This document shows positions 16,356 through 25,700 of a DNA stretch of 64,000 nt, piece by piece (the first letter of the stretch is position 1; the number at the start of each line of letters is the position of its first letter). The position numbers and the translations under genes are program-made. Under the pieces are notes generated by a model, which worked only from the letters and a program-made list of their open reading frames with translations, ran no database searches and was not told where the DNA came from. Source of the stretch: Maritimibacter dapengensis (GTDB lineage Bacteria; Pseudomonadota; Alphaproteobacteria; Rhodobacterales; Rhodobacteraceae); contig NZ_JAHUZE010000002.1 of NCBI RefSeq assembly GCF_019218265.1, positions 682,001 through 746,000 of the forward strand, read 5' to 3'.

Positions 16356-16374
16356 GTAGCTACATAACTACATT
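16345..16374. promoter_or_regulatory. Four-half-site palindrome overlapping the arsR start codon
   Basis: Four GTAG/CTAC half-sites are arranged symmetrically: TTTGTAG (16345-16351), ATGTAG (16354-16359), CTACAT (16360-16365) and CTACATT (16368-16374). The central 12 bp are a perfect palindrome. The arsR ATG (16353-16355) is inside the site. Confidence 0.7.
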
Positions 16375-16451
16375 TAGGACGAGTCGGTCAAGTGAGAACG
16401 GAACCGGTGCGTGCCGGCACGCGTTTTTGTCCCAAACCAAAGGAGGACATT

Positions 16452-16679
16452 ATGGCAGAGAGAGCCAGATCGAAGGACGGACGCCGAGAGACGGAAGAAA
16501 TCCTCGGCGGAAAACCCGAGAAACTCGACGACACCGCGCAGGAAGGCGTAAAAGGTGGTAACCTGCAACGCAAGGTCGGAACGCGCGACGAGGAAAAGCG
16601 CGTGGATGAGACCAGCGCGGGCAAGACCCGTCCGCTGGCCGGCGACCAGGACGGTTCAGGCGACAAGGAGAAGGTATGA
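16452..16679 (+). CDS. Small hydrophilic protein of unknown function
   Basis: A 75-aa, very charged protein with no hydrophobic segment, rich in Lys, Glu, Asp and Arg (for example GRRETEEILGGKPEKLDD). It looks disordered. AGGAGG 6-11 bases upstream of ATG 16452 is a strong ribosome site. Its stop overlaps the start of the host-attachment gene (ATGA), so the two are coupled. No function can be named; a chaperone-like or partner role for its neighbour is only a guess. Confidence 0.7.
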   Translation: MAERARSKDGRRETEEILGGKPEKLDDTAQEGVKGGNLQRKVGTRDEEKRVDETSAGKTRPLAGDQDGSGDKEKV

Positions 16680-17134
16680 TGGCCGAGATCGACACAGGCA
16701 CATGGGTGCTCGTCGCTGACAGCGAAAAGGCCTTGTTTCTTGAAAACGTGGCCGATGGCGAGAACCCGCATCTCGTCGTCCGGCGCGAAAAGCATCAGGA
16801 GAACCCATCGGACAAGGACCAATCCGCCAACAGGCCGGGGCGCATGCCTGACACCGGCGCTGGCCAGCGGTCGTCACTGGACGACACGGACTGGCACGAA
16901 CTGGCGAAGGAACGTTTCGCCAGTGAGCTTGCCGATCTGCTCTATAAACGCGCACATCGCGGCGATTTCGACGCGATCGTCATCGCTTGTCCGCCACAAG
17001 TCATGGGCCACCTGCGTGACGAGCTGCACCAGGAGGTGACGCAGAAGGTGGTGGGCGAGGTGACGAAACTGCTGACGAACCACCCGATCGACAAGATGGA
17101 AAAGATCCTGAAAGAAGAACTCGCGTCCGCCTGA
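16676..17134 (+). CDS. Host-attachment / bacterial eRF1-like (baeRF) protein
   Basis: A 152-aa protein of the Host_attach family, related to bacterial archaeo-eukaryotic release-factor-like (baeRF) domains. Typical features are WVLVADSEKALFLEN (residues 10-24), the mid-protein DTDWHELAKERFASELADLLY, and IVIACPPQVMGHLRDEL near 100-116. The name comes from plant-associated Agrobacterium proteins; the biochemical role is unsettled, with proposed ribosome-linked activity. It is coupled to the small gene upstream. Either of two adjacent ATG codons (16676, 16679) could be used. Confidence 0.83.
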   Translation: MMAEIDTGTWVLVADSEKALFLENVADGENPHLVVRREKHQENPSDKDQSANRPGRMPDTGAGQRSSLDDTDWHELAKERFASELADLLYKRAHRGDFDAIVIACPPQVMGHLRDELHQEVTQKVVGEVTKLLTNHPIDKMEKILKEELASA

Positions 17135-17215
17135 TCCGGATCGGCACGCGACGTAGCCCTTGACGCCGCGCGTCATCGTGGCGCTCTGTCGTGGTTGACG
17201 CGACAGGGGCAGGTG

Positions 17216-18133
17216 ATGAGCGAGACCGGAAAAGGAATAATCGCCTTGATCGGCGCGGGGCTCATCTGGGGCCTCGCGCCGATCCTCTACAAAGCACTAG
17301 CGCATGTTCCGGCGTTCGAAGTGCTGGCCCACCGCACGCTGTGGTCCTTCGTTTTCTTCGCGTGCATCCTGCTGGCGCAACGCCGGATCGCCACGCTCGG
17401 TGCGCTCCTGACCGGGCCGAACTTCCGCAAGGTGGCGTTCGCCGCCGCAATGATCTCGGCCAATTGGTTTTTCTTCATCTTTTCGATTCAGACGAACCGT
17501 GCCCTGGGCGCGTCGCTCGGCTACTACATCTTTCCGCTCGTCGCCGTCCTGTTGGGCCTCGTGCTGTTCAGAGAAAGCCTCGGGCGCGCCCGTGGCGTGG
17601 CGGTCGGGCTTGCGGCGCTCGCCGTTCTGATCCTGACCGTCGGGTTGGGAGCGCCACCCTGGATTTCCCTCCTACTGGCCTTCACCTTCGGACTTTACGG
17701 CGCGATCAAGAAGGGGCTCGACGCAGGCCCCATTGCCAGCGTCACCGCCGAGGTTGCGTTGGTCGCTCCGGTCTCGTTGGGTTACTTCGTGTGGCTCTAC
17801 ACCGGCGGAGACGAAAGCGGGATGACCGGCGGAACGGACTTCGCGCTCCTGCTGTTTTCAGGCGTCCTGACAGGTGCGCCGTTGATCTTCTTCTCCTACG
17901 GTGCGCGGCGGCTTTCCTACGGCCTGACCGGGGTGATGCAATACATTAACCCTTCGATACAATTTCTTATCGCTGCTTTCATTTTTCTTGAACCGGTGAC
18001 GCACGCGCATCTCGTCGCCCTTCCGCTGATCTGGGTGGCGCTGGCGATCTATTCCACCGCCACGCTGCGTCAGGAAAGAGCGGCCTCCAAACGGCTCGCC
18101 AACGCCGGCACGTCCGGCACCACCGTCAGGTAA
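17216..18133 (+). CDS. rarD: RarD-type EamA transporter
   Basis: A drug/metabolite transporter superfamily permease of 305 aa with about ten hydrophobic helices in two EamA repeats. Early motifs GLIWGLAPILYKAL, HRTLWSF and NWFFFIFSIQ match the RarD/chloramphenicol-sensitive subfamily. The C-terminal repeat has GVMQYINPSIQFLIA, also typical. The substrate is unproven. ATG 17216 has a nearby GGGGCAGG; an in-frame ATG lies at 17195. Its last 64 bp overlap the 3' end of the convergent LOG gene. Confidence 0.88.
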   Translation: MSETGKGIIALIGAGLIWGLAPILYKALAHVPAFEVLAHRTLWSFVFFACILLAQRRIATLGALLTGPNFRKVAFAAAMISANWFFFIFSIQTNRALGASLGYYIFPLVAVLLGLVLFRESLGRARGVAVGLAALAVLILTVGLGAPPWISLLLAFTFGLYGAIKKGLDAGPIASVTAEVALVAPVSLGYFVWLYTGGDESGMTGGTDFALLLFSGVLTGAPLIFFSYGARRLSYGLTGVMQYINPSIQFLIAAFIFLEPVTHAHLVALPLIWVALAIYSTATLRQERAASKRLANAGTSGTTVR

Positions 18134-18627
18134 TCCTTGAGCGAGGCATCGGCGAAGCCCTGGGCGATGACATGGTCGATCAACGCGATCAGCGGTGTCC
18201 AGTAGCCGGACGTGTTGAGCAACACGATGGGCTTTTCGTGAAGCCGGAGCTGGCGCCATGTCAGGACCTCGAAGAACTCGTCCAGCGACCCGCCGCCGCC
18301 AGGGAGCAGGACCACGGCATCCGAATTCATGAACATGACCTTCTTGCGCTCATGCATGTTCTCGGTAACGACGAACGAGGTGAGGTCCCGCTTGCCGACC
18401 TCCCATTTCATGAGGTGTTCGGGGATCACACCGAAGGTGTCGCCGCCCGCCGCCTGTGCCGCCACCGCGACCACGCCCATCAACCCGACGTCCCCAGCGC
18501 CATAGACAAGTTGCCAGCCCTTCTCCGCGATCATCGTGCCCGTCTCGCGGGCGTCGGTCTCATAGGCCGGGTCCGCCCCCATGCGTGAGCCGCAAAAGAC
18601 ACAGATGGATCGGGTGGGCCGTGGCAT
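18070..18627 (-). CDS. LOG-family protein (cytokinin riboside phosphoribohydrolase-like)
   Basis: A 185-aa Rossmann-fold LOG/YvdD-like protein, the family that hydrolyses nucleoside 5'-monophosphates to base and ribose 5-phosphate. Features are ICVFCGS (8-14), YGAGDVGLMG, the catalytic region MHERKKVMF, and PGGGGSLDEF. The last matches the usual PGGxGTxxE signature with Ser for Thr and an Asp before the Glu-equivalent position, still plausible for activity. It may produce free adenine or cytokinin-like bases. It converges on rarD with an unusual 64-bp coding overlap. Confidence 0.88.
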   Translation of the reverse strand: MPRPTRSICVFCGSRMGADPAYETDARETGTMIAEKGWQLVYGAGDVGLMGVVAVAAQAAGGDTFGVIPEHLMKWEVGKRDLTSFVVTENMHERKKVMFMNSDAVVLLPGGGGSLDEFFEVLTWRQLRLHEKPIVLLNTSGYWTPLIALIDHVIAQGFADASLKDYLTVVPDVPALASRLEAALS

Positions 18628-18729
18628 CGCTTGGGCCTTTCAAAGAAGTGTTTTGACCGTCCATACCCCGGTTGCTAAGGTCGCTCAAGCGCCGCGACAG
18701 GCGCAAGGGGGACGGCGGAAAGGGTCGGA

Positions 18730-20724
18730 ATGAGCAGCTCGCTTCAACGATGGCTGGGCTGGACGCTCGGTGCATGTGCCGCCGTGGCGCTTTTCATTGC
18801 GTCGGTCTGGCTGCTTCAGGGTGGCCGCCTCGAGCCGCCCACTCTCGACAAGACCATGATGCGCGACGATCAGGCCGTGGTGGTTGGCACTGCGACACCG
18901 GGGTCGCAAGTTCAAATCTATGTCGATCAGGAAATCCTTGCCGAGGTGACAACCTCGGAAACCGGCGAATTCGTCGCGGTTTTCGATCTGCCGAACTCGG
19001 ATGCGGCGCGGACCCTGCGCGCCGCCGTGCGTCGCAGGGTGTCTGGCGAGCCCGTGTTCGGGGCCGACAGCATCATCATCCCGCCCGCCGAAGAGAGCCC
19101 GTCGATGGGCGCGGAAACGCCGGATGAAGCACCAGAGGCCGACATGATGTCCGAGGCCGCCCCGGAAACGGTTGAGGAACCGGAGATCACGGCACAGGAC
19201 AGGGAAGAAGCGGATAGGCCGGACGCGGAGGAAAGCGCCGCCACGGACGCTGAGGACACGACCGGCCCTGTAGAACCCGAGACCACCGGAACCGCAGAAG
19301 CCGCGCCCGACGCGCCGCAGCCGGTGACACCGCCGACATTCGGGAACATCCGTTTCCCGTCCGACGGGATCGCAGTGGTGGCGGGTAGGGCGGACCCCGG
19401 CTCCGAAGTCGTCGTGTTCGTCGACGGTGAAGAGGTGGCCCGCGAAACTGCGAACGCGTCCGGCGACTTCGCAGCCCTGTTCGATCTCGCCGTTGCGCAG
19501 GCCCCGCGCATCGTGCGTCTCGCCACCCGCCGCGAAGGTGAGGGCGAGCTGGTGTATGCCGAGGAAACCCGCATCGTCGAGCCGCGCACCCGCGTTGTGG
19601 CGGAGGTTCAGCCAGAACCTGAGGACGAGCCGACCCCAGTCGCGCCGGACACCCCCGAAGCAGAGGTGGTAGAACCGGCGGACGCAGAAGCACCTGCGGC
19701 GCAGGACGCCGAGCAACCCGCCGTTGCTGAAACACAGGACCAGCTCGTCGCTTCCGAGCCGGACGAGGAAGTCGCCGAGACCGCCACAGACACATCGCAG
19801 GAACCGACAACGTCAGCCGCGCCCGCGCAGGAGCCCGAGGCCGTCCCCGCGCCGCCCCGCGTTCTGGAAGCGGACCGCGAGGGCATCCGCGTGGTCGACG
19901 CCCCGTCGTCGACAGGCGGTCCCGAATTGACGCTCGACGCCATTGCCTATGACGAAAACGGCGAGGCAGTCGTGTCCGGTCGTGCCGTGCCGGGCGCGCC
20001 TGTGCGGGTCTATCTCGACAACGAACGCGTGGGCGACACACAGGCAGACGATGCCGGGCAATGGCGCCTGACCTTGCCCGAGACCGTGAGCGCGGGCGTC
20101 TATACGATGCGCGTCGATCAACTGAACGCCGAAGGCGGCGTCGTCGCGCGGCTCGACACGCCGTTCAAACGCGAAGACCGAGAGGTCCTCGCAGCCTTGC
20201 TCGGGATCGAAGCGCCGACCGCGCCCGAGGTCGCCGCAGAGACCGCCGAAGCCGTGCGCACACCCGCCGCGAGCGACGCGCCCGACACCACGGGCGCCAC
20301 GCCGGAAACACAAGCGCCGACCGCCGCCGAGAACACCACCGACACGCAGCCGCCCGCGACACCGTCGCCAGCCCCGGAGATTGCGGCCCCCGAGGCCGAG
20401 GCCGTTGCACAGGCGCCGGACGCGTCCGGCGACGCGCCCGACCAGCCTCAGGTCACTCAGGCCAACGCACCCGACGCAACGCCACCCCCCACCGAGCTTG
20501 CGCAGGCAGTCGCCCCGGACACGCCCGAAGAAGAACCCCTCATCGCCGCCATTACGGTGCAGCCCGGTTCGACTCTCTGGGCAATCGCACGGGCGCGCTA
20601 CGGCGAGGGGCTTCTCTATGTCGAGGTCTTCGAGGCCAACAAGGACCAGATCCGCGACCCGGACCTGATCTATCCCGGGCAGGTCTTCGATCTTCCCACC
20701 GGCATCACCCCCGCGACCGAGTAA
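18730..20724 (+). CDS. Membrane-anchored protein with three Ig-like modules and C-terminal LysM
   Basis: A 664-aa envelope protein. It has an N-terminal membrane helix (about 10-30) and three related beta-sandwich modules near residues 45-118, 205-286 and 400-480. Each carries a G-x-A-x-P-G-x-x-V-x-(V/I)-(Y/F)-(V/L)-D pattern. Long acidic, Pro/Ala/Thr/Glu-rich linkers separate them (120-200, 290-390, 490-600). A LysM domain at ~605-657 starts ITVQPGSTLWAIA and would bind peptidoglycan. It therefore probably spans from inner membrane to cell wall. This layout matches Rhodobacterales LysM proteins of unknown function. The modules look like internal duplications. Confidence 0.82.
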   Translation: MSSSLQRWLGWTLGACAAVALFIASVWLLQGGRLEPPTLDKTMMRDDQAVVVGTATPGSQVQIYVDQEILAEVTTSETGEFVAVFDLPNSDAARTLRAAVRRRVSGEPVFGADSIIIPPAEESPSMGAETPDEAPEADMMSEAAPETVEEPEITAQDREEADRPDAEESAATDAEDTTGPVEPETTGTAEAAPDAPQPVTPPTFGNIRFPSDGIAVVAGRADPGSEVVVFVDGEEVARETANASGDFAALFDLAVAQAPRIVRLATRREGEGELVYAEETRIVEPRTRVVAEVQPEPEDEPTPVAPDTPEAEVVEPADAEAPAAQDAEQPAVAETQDQLVASEPDEEVAETATDTSQEPTTSAAPAQEPEAVPAPPRVLEADREGIRVVDAPSSTGGPELTLDAIAYDENGEAVVSGRAVPGAPVRVYLDNERVGDTQADDAGQWRLTLPETVSAGVYTMRVDQLNAEGGVVARLDTPFKREDREVLAALLGIEAPTAPEVAAETAEAVRTPAASDAPDTTGATPETQAPTAAENTTDTQPPATPSPAPEIAAPEAEAVAQAPDASGDAPDQPQVTQANAPDATPPPTELAQAVAPDTPEEEPLIAAITVQPGSTLWAIARARYGEGLLYVEVFEANKDQIRDPDLIYPGQVFDLPTGITPATE

Positions 20725-20794
20725 CGCCCTGCCCACCACTGGTCATTGACCCAGACAGGGGCTATCTGTGCCTTCCGATCAGGAAAGGGACACC

Positions 20795-22663
20795 ATGCGC
20801 AGAGGCGGCGGTCAGAGACAGGTGAGCGATGCGCGCACCAGCGGAGCCTTCGAAGGCAGCGGGATGCGCACGATCAAGCGGGTGATCCCGTATCTCTGGC
20901 CCAGGGACAATCGCGAGGTGCAGATCCGCGTTGTCGTGGCGCTGTCGCTTTTGATCGGAGCCAAACTCGTCTCGGTCGTGACGCCGCTGTTCTACAAGGC
21001 CGCCGTTGACAGCCTGACGGGCGAGGGCGGGGACAGCGCCGCCTGGATGCTCGCCATCGGGGCACTTGGCCTGACCATCGCCTATGGCGTGGCGCGGTTC
21101 CTGTCGGTCGGGTTCCAGCAGCTTCGCGACTGGGTCTTCGCGCGAGTCGCCCAGAGGGCGCTCCGAGCGATGGCGCTTCAAACCTTCCGCCACATCCACG
21201 CGTTGTCCCTGCGTTACCACATCACGCGCAAGACCGGTGGCCTCAGCCGTATCATGGAGCGTGGCGTGAAGGGCGTGGAGTTTCTGCTGCGCTTCCTGCT
21301 GTTCAACATCATCCCGCTCTTCATCGAACTGGCGCTGGTCGCCATCATCTTTTTCGTTCTGTTCGACGTCTGGTATCTCGCAGCCGTTCTGGCGACGATC
21401 GCGATCTATATTCGCTTCACCTTCGCCGTGACCGAGTGGCGCGTGCGCATCCGTAAGGAAATGAACGATCAGGACACGGACGCGAACCAGAAAGCCATCG
21501 ACAGCCTTCTGAACTACGAAACCGTCAAATATTTCGGGGCCGAAGGGCGCGAGGCGGACCGTTATGATGGTGCCATGCGGCAGTATGAGACGGCAGCGGT
21601 CAAGACCTCGCAATCCCTCGCGTTCCTGAACGCAGGCCAGAGCCTCATCATCACCGCCGGGCTTGCCGCGGTCATGGTCATGGCCGCGATCGGCGTGCAG
21701 AACGGCGACCTGACCACGGGCGATTTCGTGATGGTCAATGCCTACATGATCCAGATCACCATGCCGCTCAATTTCCTCGGCTCGGTCTATCGCGAAATCC
21801 GCCAGGCGCTCGTCGATATGGCCGAAATGTTCGATCTGCTCGAGCAGCCTGCCGAGGTGACGGACAAGCCCGATGCGCCTGATCTCGAGATAAACGGCGG
21901 CGCTGTGGAACTCGACCAGGTGGAATTCGGCTACGAGGCCGCGCGCCCGATCCTACATGGCGTGTCGATCCGCGCGGGCGCAGGCGAAACCATCGCGATC
22001 GTCGGCCCGTCCGGGTCCGGTAAATCCACCATCGGGCGGCTTCTGTTCCGGTTTTACGACGTGACGGGCGGCGCGATCCGCATCGACGGGCAGGACCTGC
22101 GCGATGTGACGCAGAACAGCCTGCATCGCGCCATCGGCGTCGTGCCGCAGGACACGGTGCTCTTCAACGACTCGATCCGCTACAACATCGCCTACGGCAA
22201 AGAGGGCGCCACTTTTGCCGAGATCGAAGCCGTGGCGAAAGCGGCCAGGATCCATGATTTCGTGTCCAGCCTGCCCGAAGGCTACGACACGCAGGTCGGC
22301 GAGCGTGGGCTGAAACTCTCCGGCGGCGAGAAACAGCGCGTGGGGATCGCGCGCACGCTGCTCAAGAACCCTCCGATCCTGCTGCTCGACGAAGCAACCT
22401 CGGCGCTCGACACCGAGACCGAGCGCGACATCCAGCAGAGCCTGAAAGCGATGGGTGTCGGGCGCACGGTGATCACCATCGCCCACCGGCTTTCGACCAT
22501 CGCGGATGCCGACCGGATCGTGGTGCTCGAAGACGGCGTGGTGCGCGAAGAAGGCCGCCACGACGAGTTGCTCGCGCTTGGCGGCAAATACGCGGCGATG
22601 TGGGCGCGGCAGGCTGCGGAAGAGGATGACGATGGCGAGGCAGAGGCCAACGCCGTGGCGTGA
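20795..22663 (+). CDS. ABC transporter of the Atm1/HMT1 type (fused permease-ATPase)
   Basis: A half-transporter of 622 aa with an N-terminal six-helix exporter domain. LSLRYHITRKTGGLSRIMERG and LLNYETVKYFGAE are hallmarks of the Atm1/HMT1 group that exports glutathione-linked compounds. The ATPase domain has Walker A GPSGSGKST, the signature LSGGEKQR, Walker B ILLLDEATS and the switch His in IAHRLST. AGGAAAGGGA just upstream supports ATG 20795 over an upstream GTG. Bacterial homologues contribute to metal and oxidative-stress tolerance. The C-terminus is acidic. Confidence 0.92.
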   Translation: MRRGGGQRQVSDARTSGAFEGSGMRTIKRVIPYLWPRDNREVQIRVVVALSLLIGAKLVSVVTPLFYKAAVDSLTGEGGDSAAWMLAIGALGLTIAYGVARFLSVGFQQLRDWVFARVAQRALRAMALQTFRHIHALSLRYHITRKTGGLSRIMERGVKGVEFLLRFLLFNIIPLFIELALVAIIFFVLFDVWYLAAVLATIAIYIRFTFAVTEWRVRIRKEMNDQDTDANQKAIDSLLNYETVKYFGAEGREADRYDGAMRQYETAAVKTSQSLAFLNAGQSLIITAGLAAVMVMAAIGVQNGDLTTGDFVMVNAYMIQITMPLNFLGSVYREIRQALVDMAEMFDLLEQPAEVTDKPDAPDLEINGGAVELDQVEFGYEAARPILHGVSIRAGAGETIAIVGPSGSGKSTIGRLLFRFYDVTGGAIRIDGQDLRDVTQNSLHRAIGVVPQDTVLFNDSIRYNIAYGKEGATFAEIEAVAKAARIHDFVSSLPEGYDTQVGERGLKLSGGEKQRVGIARTLLKNPPILLLDEATSALDTETERDIQQSLKAMGVGRTVITIAHRLSTIADADRIVVLEDGVVREEGRHDELLALGGKYAAMWARQAAEEDDDGEAEANAVA

Positions 22664-22680
22664 CGGCATCCGTTCTTGCG

Positions 22681-22730
22681 CCGGGGGACCAGTCCCCCGG
22701 ACCCCCTGAAGTATTTAGGAAACGATGAAG
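22681..22730 (+). repeat. Intergenic hairpin element, copy B
   Basis: CCGGGGGAC/GTCCCCCGG (22681-22689, 22692-22700) is followed by ACCCCC, then TGAAGTATTT, AGGAAACG and ATGAAG. It begins 17 bp after the ABC transporter stop and probably terminates that transcript. The tail matches copy C at 40144 closely, including the GGAA and ATGAAG spacing. Confidence 0.7.
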
Positions 22731-22734
22731 AGGA

Positions 22735-25700
22735 TCACTCGGCGGCTTTGAGCGGTTTGCCGTTCTGGTCAAGCCCTTCCTTGCGGGCCTTCAGCATGTC
22801 GCCCAGATCGTCCGACGTCGGTTCCTCGTCGCCCTCGTCCGCTTCGACACTCGGCGGCAGGTCTTCGTAATTCCAGACCACCTCGTCGAACTCGGCACGT
22901 TTTGCTTCACGGTCAAGGCCGATGTCGCGGGCAGGCCGTGACGCAGGCCCCGCGATCCGCGCACGGATCATCCGCGCCGCGCCATAGGCGCCTTTCCCGG
23001 CCCAGACGCGCACAGCAAGCATCGAGGGCGTGAAAACCAGCGTCAGGATCGTCGCGATCCCCAAGCCGAAGACCACGGCCGTGGCGAGCTGCACCCACCA
23101 CAGCGCCGTGGGGGCATTGACCGAATAACCGCCATTGATGAAATCGAAGCTCAGGCCGAACATCATCGGCGCGAGACCAGCCATCGTGGTGATCGTGGTC
23201 AGGAGCACCGGGCGGATACGGCTTTCCGCGGTGCGGATGATCGCCTCGATCCGCGGCATGTATTGCGAGTATTCCTGGTAGGTGTCGATGAGCACGATGT
23301 TGTTGTTCACCACGATCCCCGCCAGCGCCACGACGCCGGTGCCGGTCATGATGACCGAGAAGGGCTGTCCCATGACCAGCATTCCGAACAGCACACCGGC
23401 GGTCGACAGAACCACGGCGAGAAGCACCAGCACCGAGTTGTAGAAGCTGTTGAACTGCGCAAGCAGGATGATGAACATCAGAAACAGCGCGCCCGCGAAG
23501 GCTTGTGACAGGAACGCAGTGGACTCAGATTGGTCCGCGAAATCGCCAACCCATTCCGTCTCGATCCCCTCGGGCAGGCCGCCATCCGCAAGCCATGCGT
23601 TGATCGTCTCGATACGTTCGGTTGCGTTGACCGGGGTCAGCGTGAAGTCGTCGCGATTGCCGTCCGCCATCGTCGCGCGCGCTTCGGCTTCCGGCATGAC
23701 GGCATCAAGCCCGTCGGGGCCTTCGAGATGCACCAGACCCGCCGTCACCGCCGCCTTCACGTCGAAATACCGGCTCTGGTCGACCCGGTCGACCCGCGCC
23801 AATGTGGGCACGGCGCGTCGCTCCACGAAATTCGAGATCGGGACCAGCCCCTCGGTCGTGCGCACCTTGAGCGTATCGAGCGTCGACAGCACGCGGTCTT
23901 GTTCCGGGAAGCGCACGCGGATCTCGATCTCCTCGTCGGCCCCGTCCACGCGCATCGTGTCGAGCAGAATGCCGGTGGTGATAAGCTGCACCATGCCCCC
24001 GACCGTGGCGACATCCGTGCCGTAGCGGCCCGCTTCCTCGACGTCGATGTCGAGCTCCCAGTCGATACCGGGCAGGGGGCGCGTGTCTTCGACCTGTTCC
24101 AGACCGGGCATCGCTTCGAACCGGTCGAACGTGGTCTGGGTCGCCGCCATCAGCGCTTCGGTGTCGTTCGATTTCAGCCGCAGGTGAACGGGCTTGGTCG
24201 AGGCCGGACCACCGGCGATCCCGGCAACCTCGACGTGAATGCCGTGCAGCGCGCCCAGGCGTTCCTTGAGCGCGGCGACCACGACCTTGCCGTCATACGT
24301 GTCATCGCGCACTGTGCGCGTGTAGGGAATGAAGCCGAGAAGCTTCGCGTCCTCGGTATAGAACGGCCGGTCCTCGAAGGTCGCGATTTCCACCTGGATC
24401 TGGCCGATCATGTCGCGCGGTCCCGCCGCGCCGCCGGTGTTCTGGTTCAGGCCCCCTTCACCGGCAAAGGCGAAGGCGTTTTTCACGCCGGGGGTGGCCA
24501 GCACGACGTCTTCGACTTCGCGCACCAGAGCGTCCTTCTCGGCGACCGACAGGTTGCCGCGCCCGGAGACATAGATCACGGCCTGCTCTGGCGCGGTGTC
24601 CGCGAAGAACTCGACCCCCTTGGAGTTGCGCGAGAAATCCATGCCGATCCCCACGACCAGCGCCATCACGCCAAGGATTGTGACAACGGGCATCACCGGG
24701 TTTCCGACGATGGCCTTGATGATCACCCCGAAGCCGGTGCGCCGGTGCCCGCCGTCGATGGGCTTCTCGCGCTTCTCGGGCTTGGTCGCGTCGATCAGAA
24801 GCGTGGTGAGCATGGCCAGTAGGACAAACACCGTCGCGCTCAGGATGCGGTCGATGGGCGCGTCAAAAGGATTTCCGGCCTCACCGAACAGGTAATCCGG
24901 GTTGACGACCTGCAACGCCGCGAAAAACAGAGCGACGGCGGCCGCCCCACTCGCCACGAGACGAAGCCAGAGGGGCCGGGGGCGCAAAACGCGGCTCGCC
25001 CGGTCGAGGCTGCGCGAGATGCGGCCCGCGACGCCACCCATCACCGGCAGATAGATCAGCGCGACGAGGAGCGACGCCGAAAGCACGTAGATCAGCGTCT
25101 TTGGCAACATCTCCATGAACTCGCCGGGAATGCCGGGCCAGAACAGCATGGGCAGGAAGGCGCAAAGCGTCGTCGCGGTCGATGAGACGATGGGCCAGAA
25201 CATCCGCTTCGCGGCTTCGGTGTAGGCCGCCATGGGGCCGACCCCGTCGGAAATCCGCTTGTCGGCGTACTCCACGACCACGATAGCCCCGTCGACCAGC
25301 ATCCCGACGGCGAGGATCAGGCCGAACATGACGATATTGTTGATCGGCGCGCCCAGCACGGCGAAGAGCGCGAAGGTCAGGAGGAACGAGGTCGGGATCG
25401 CAAAGCCCACGAGCAGCGCCGACCGCATCCCGAGCGAGGCAAGGACCACGATCATGACCAGCGCAATGGCGGTAATGACCGAGCCTTCGAGCTGGCGCAC
25501 CATGCTGTCGACCATGTGGCTCTGGTCCGTGGCATAGGCGACGTTGACGGCGTCCTGTACTTCCTGTGGCCAGTCCGCCTGCGCCGCGTTCACGACCGCC
25601 TTCACCGCGTCCACCGTGTCGACAAGGTTGTAGCCCTTCGCCTTGACCACCTGCAGCGCCACGGTCGTCTCACCATTGAACCGCGCGGTGCCCGCCCGGT

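Noticed and set aside
16676-17134. Phage or plant host-attachment function implied by the family name
   Set aside because: No phage or symbiosis genes are nearby; the family name is historical and does not support a host-interaction claim.
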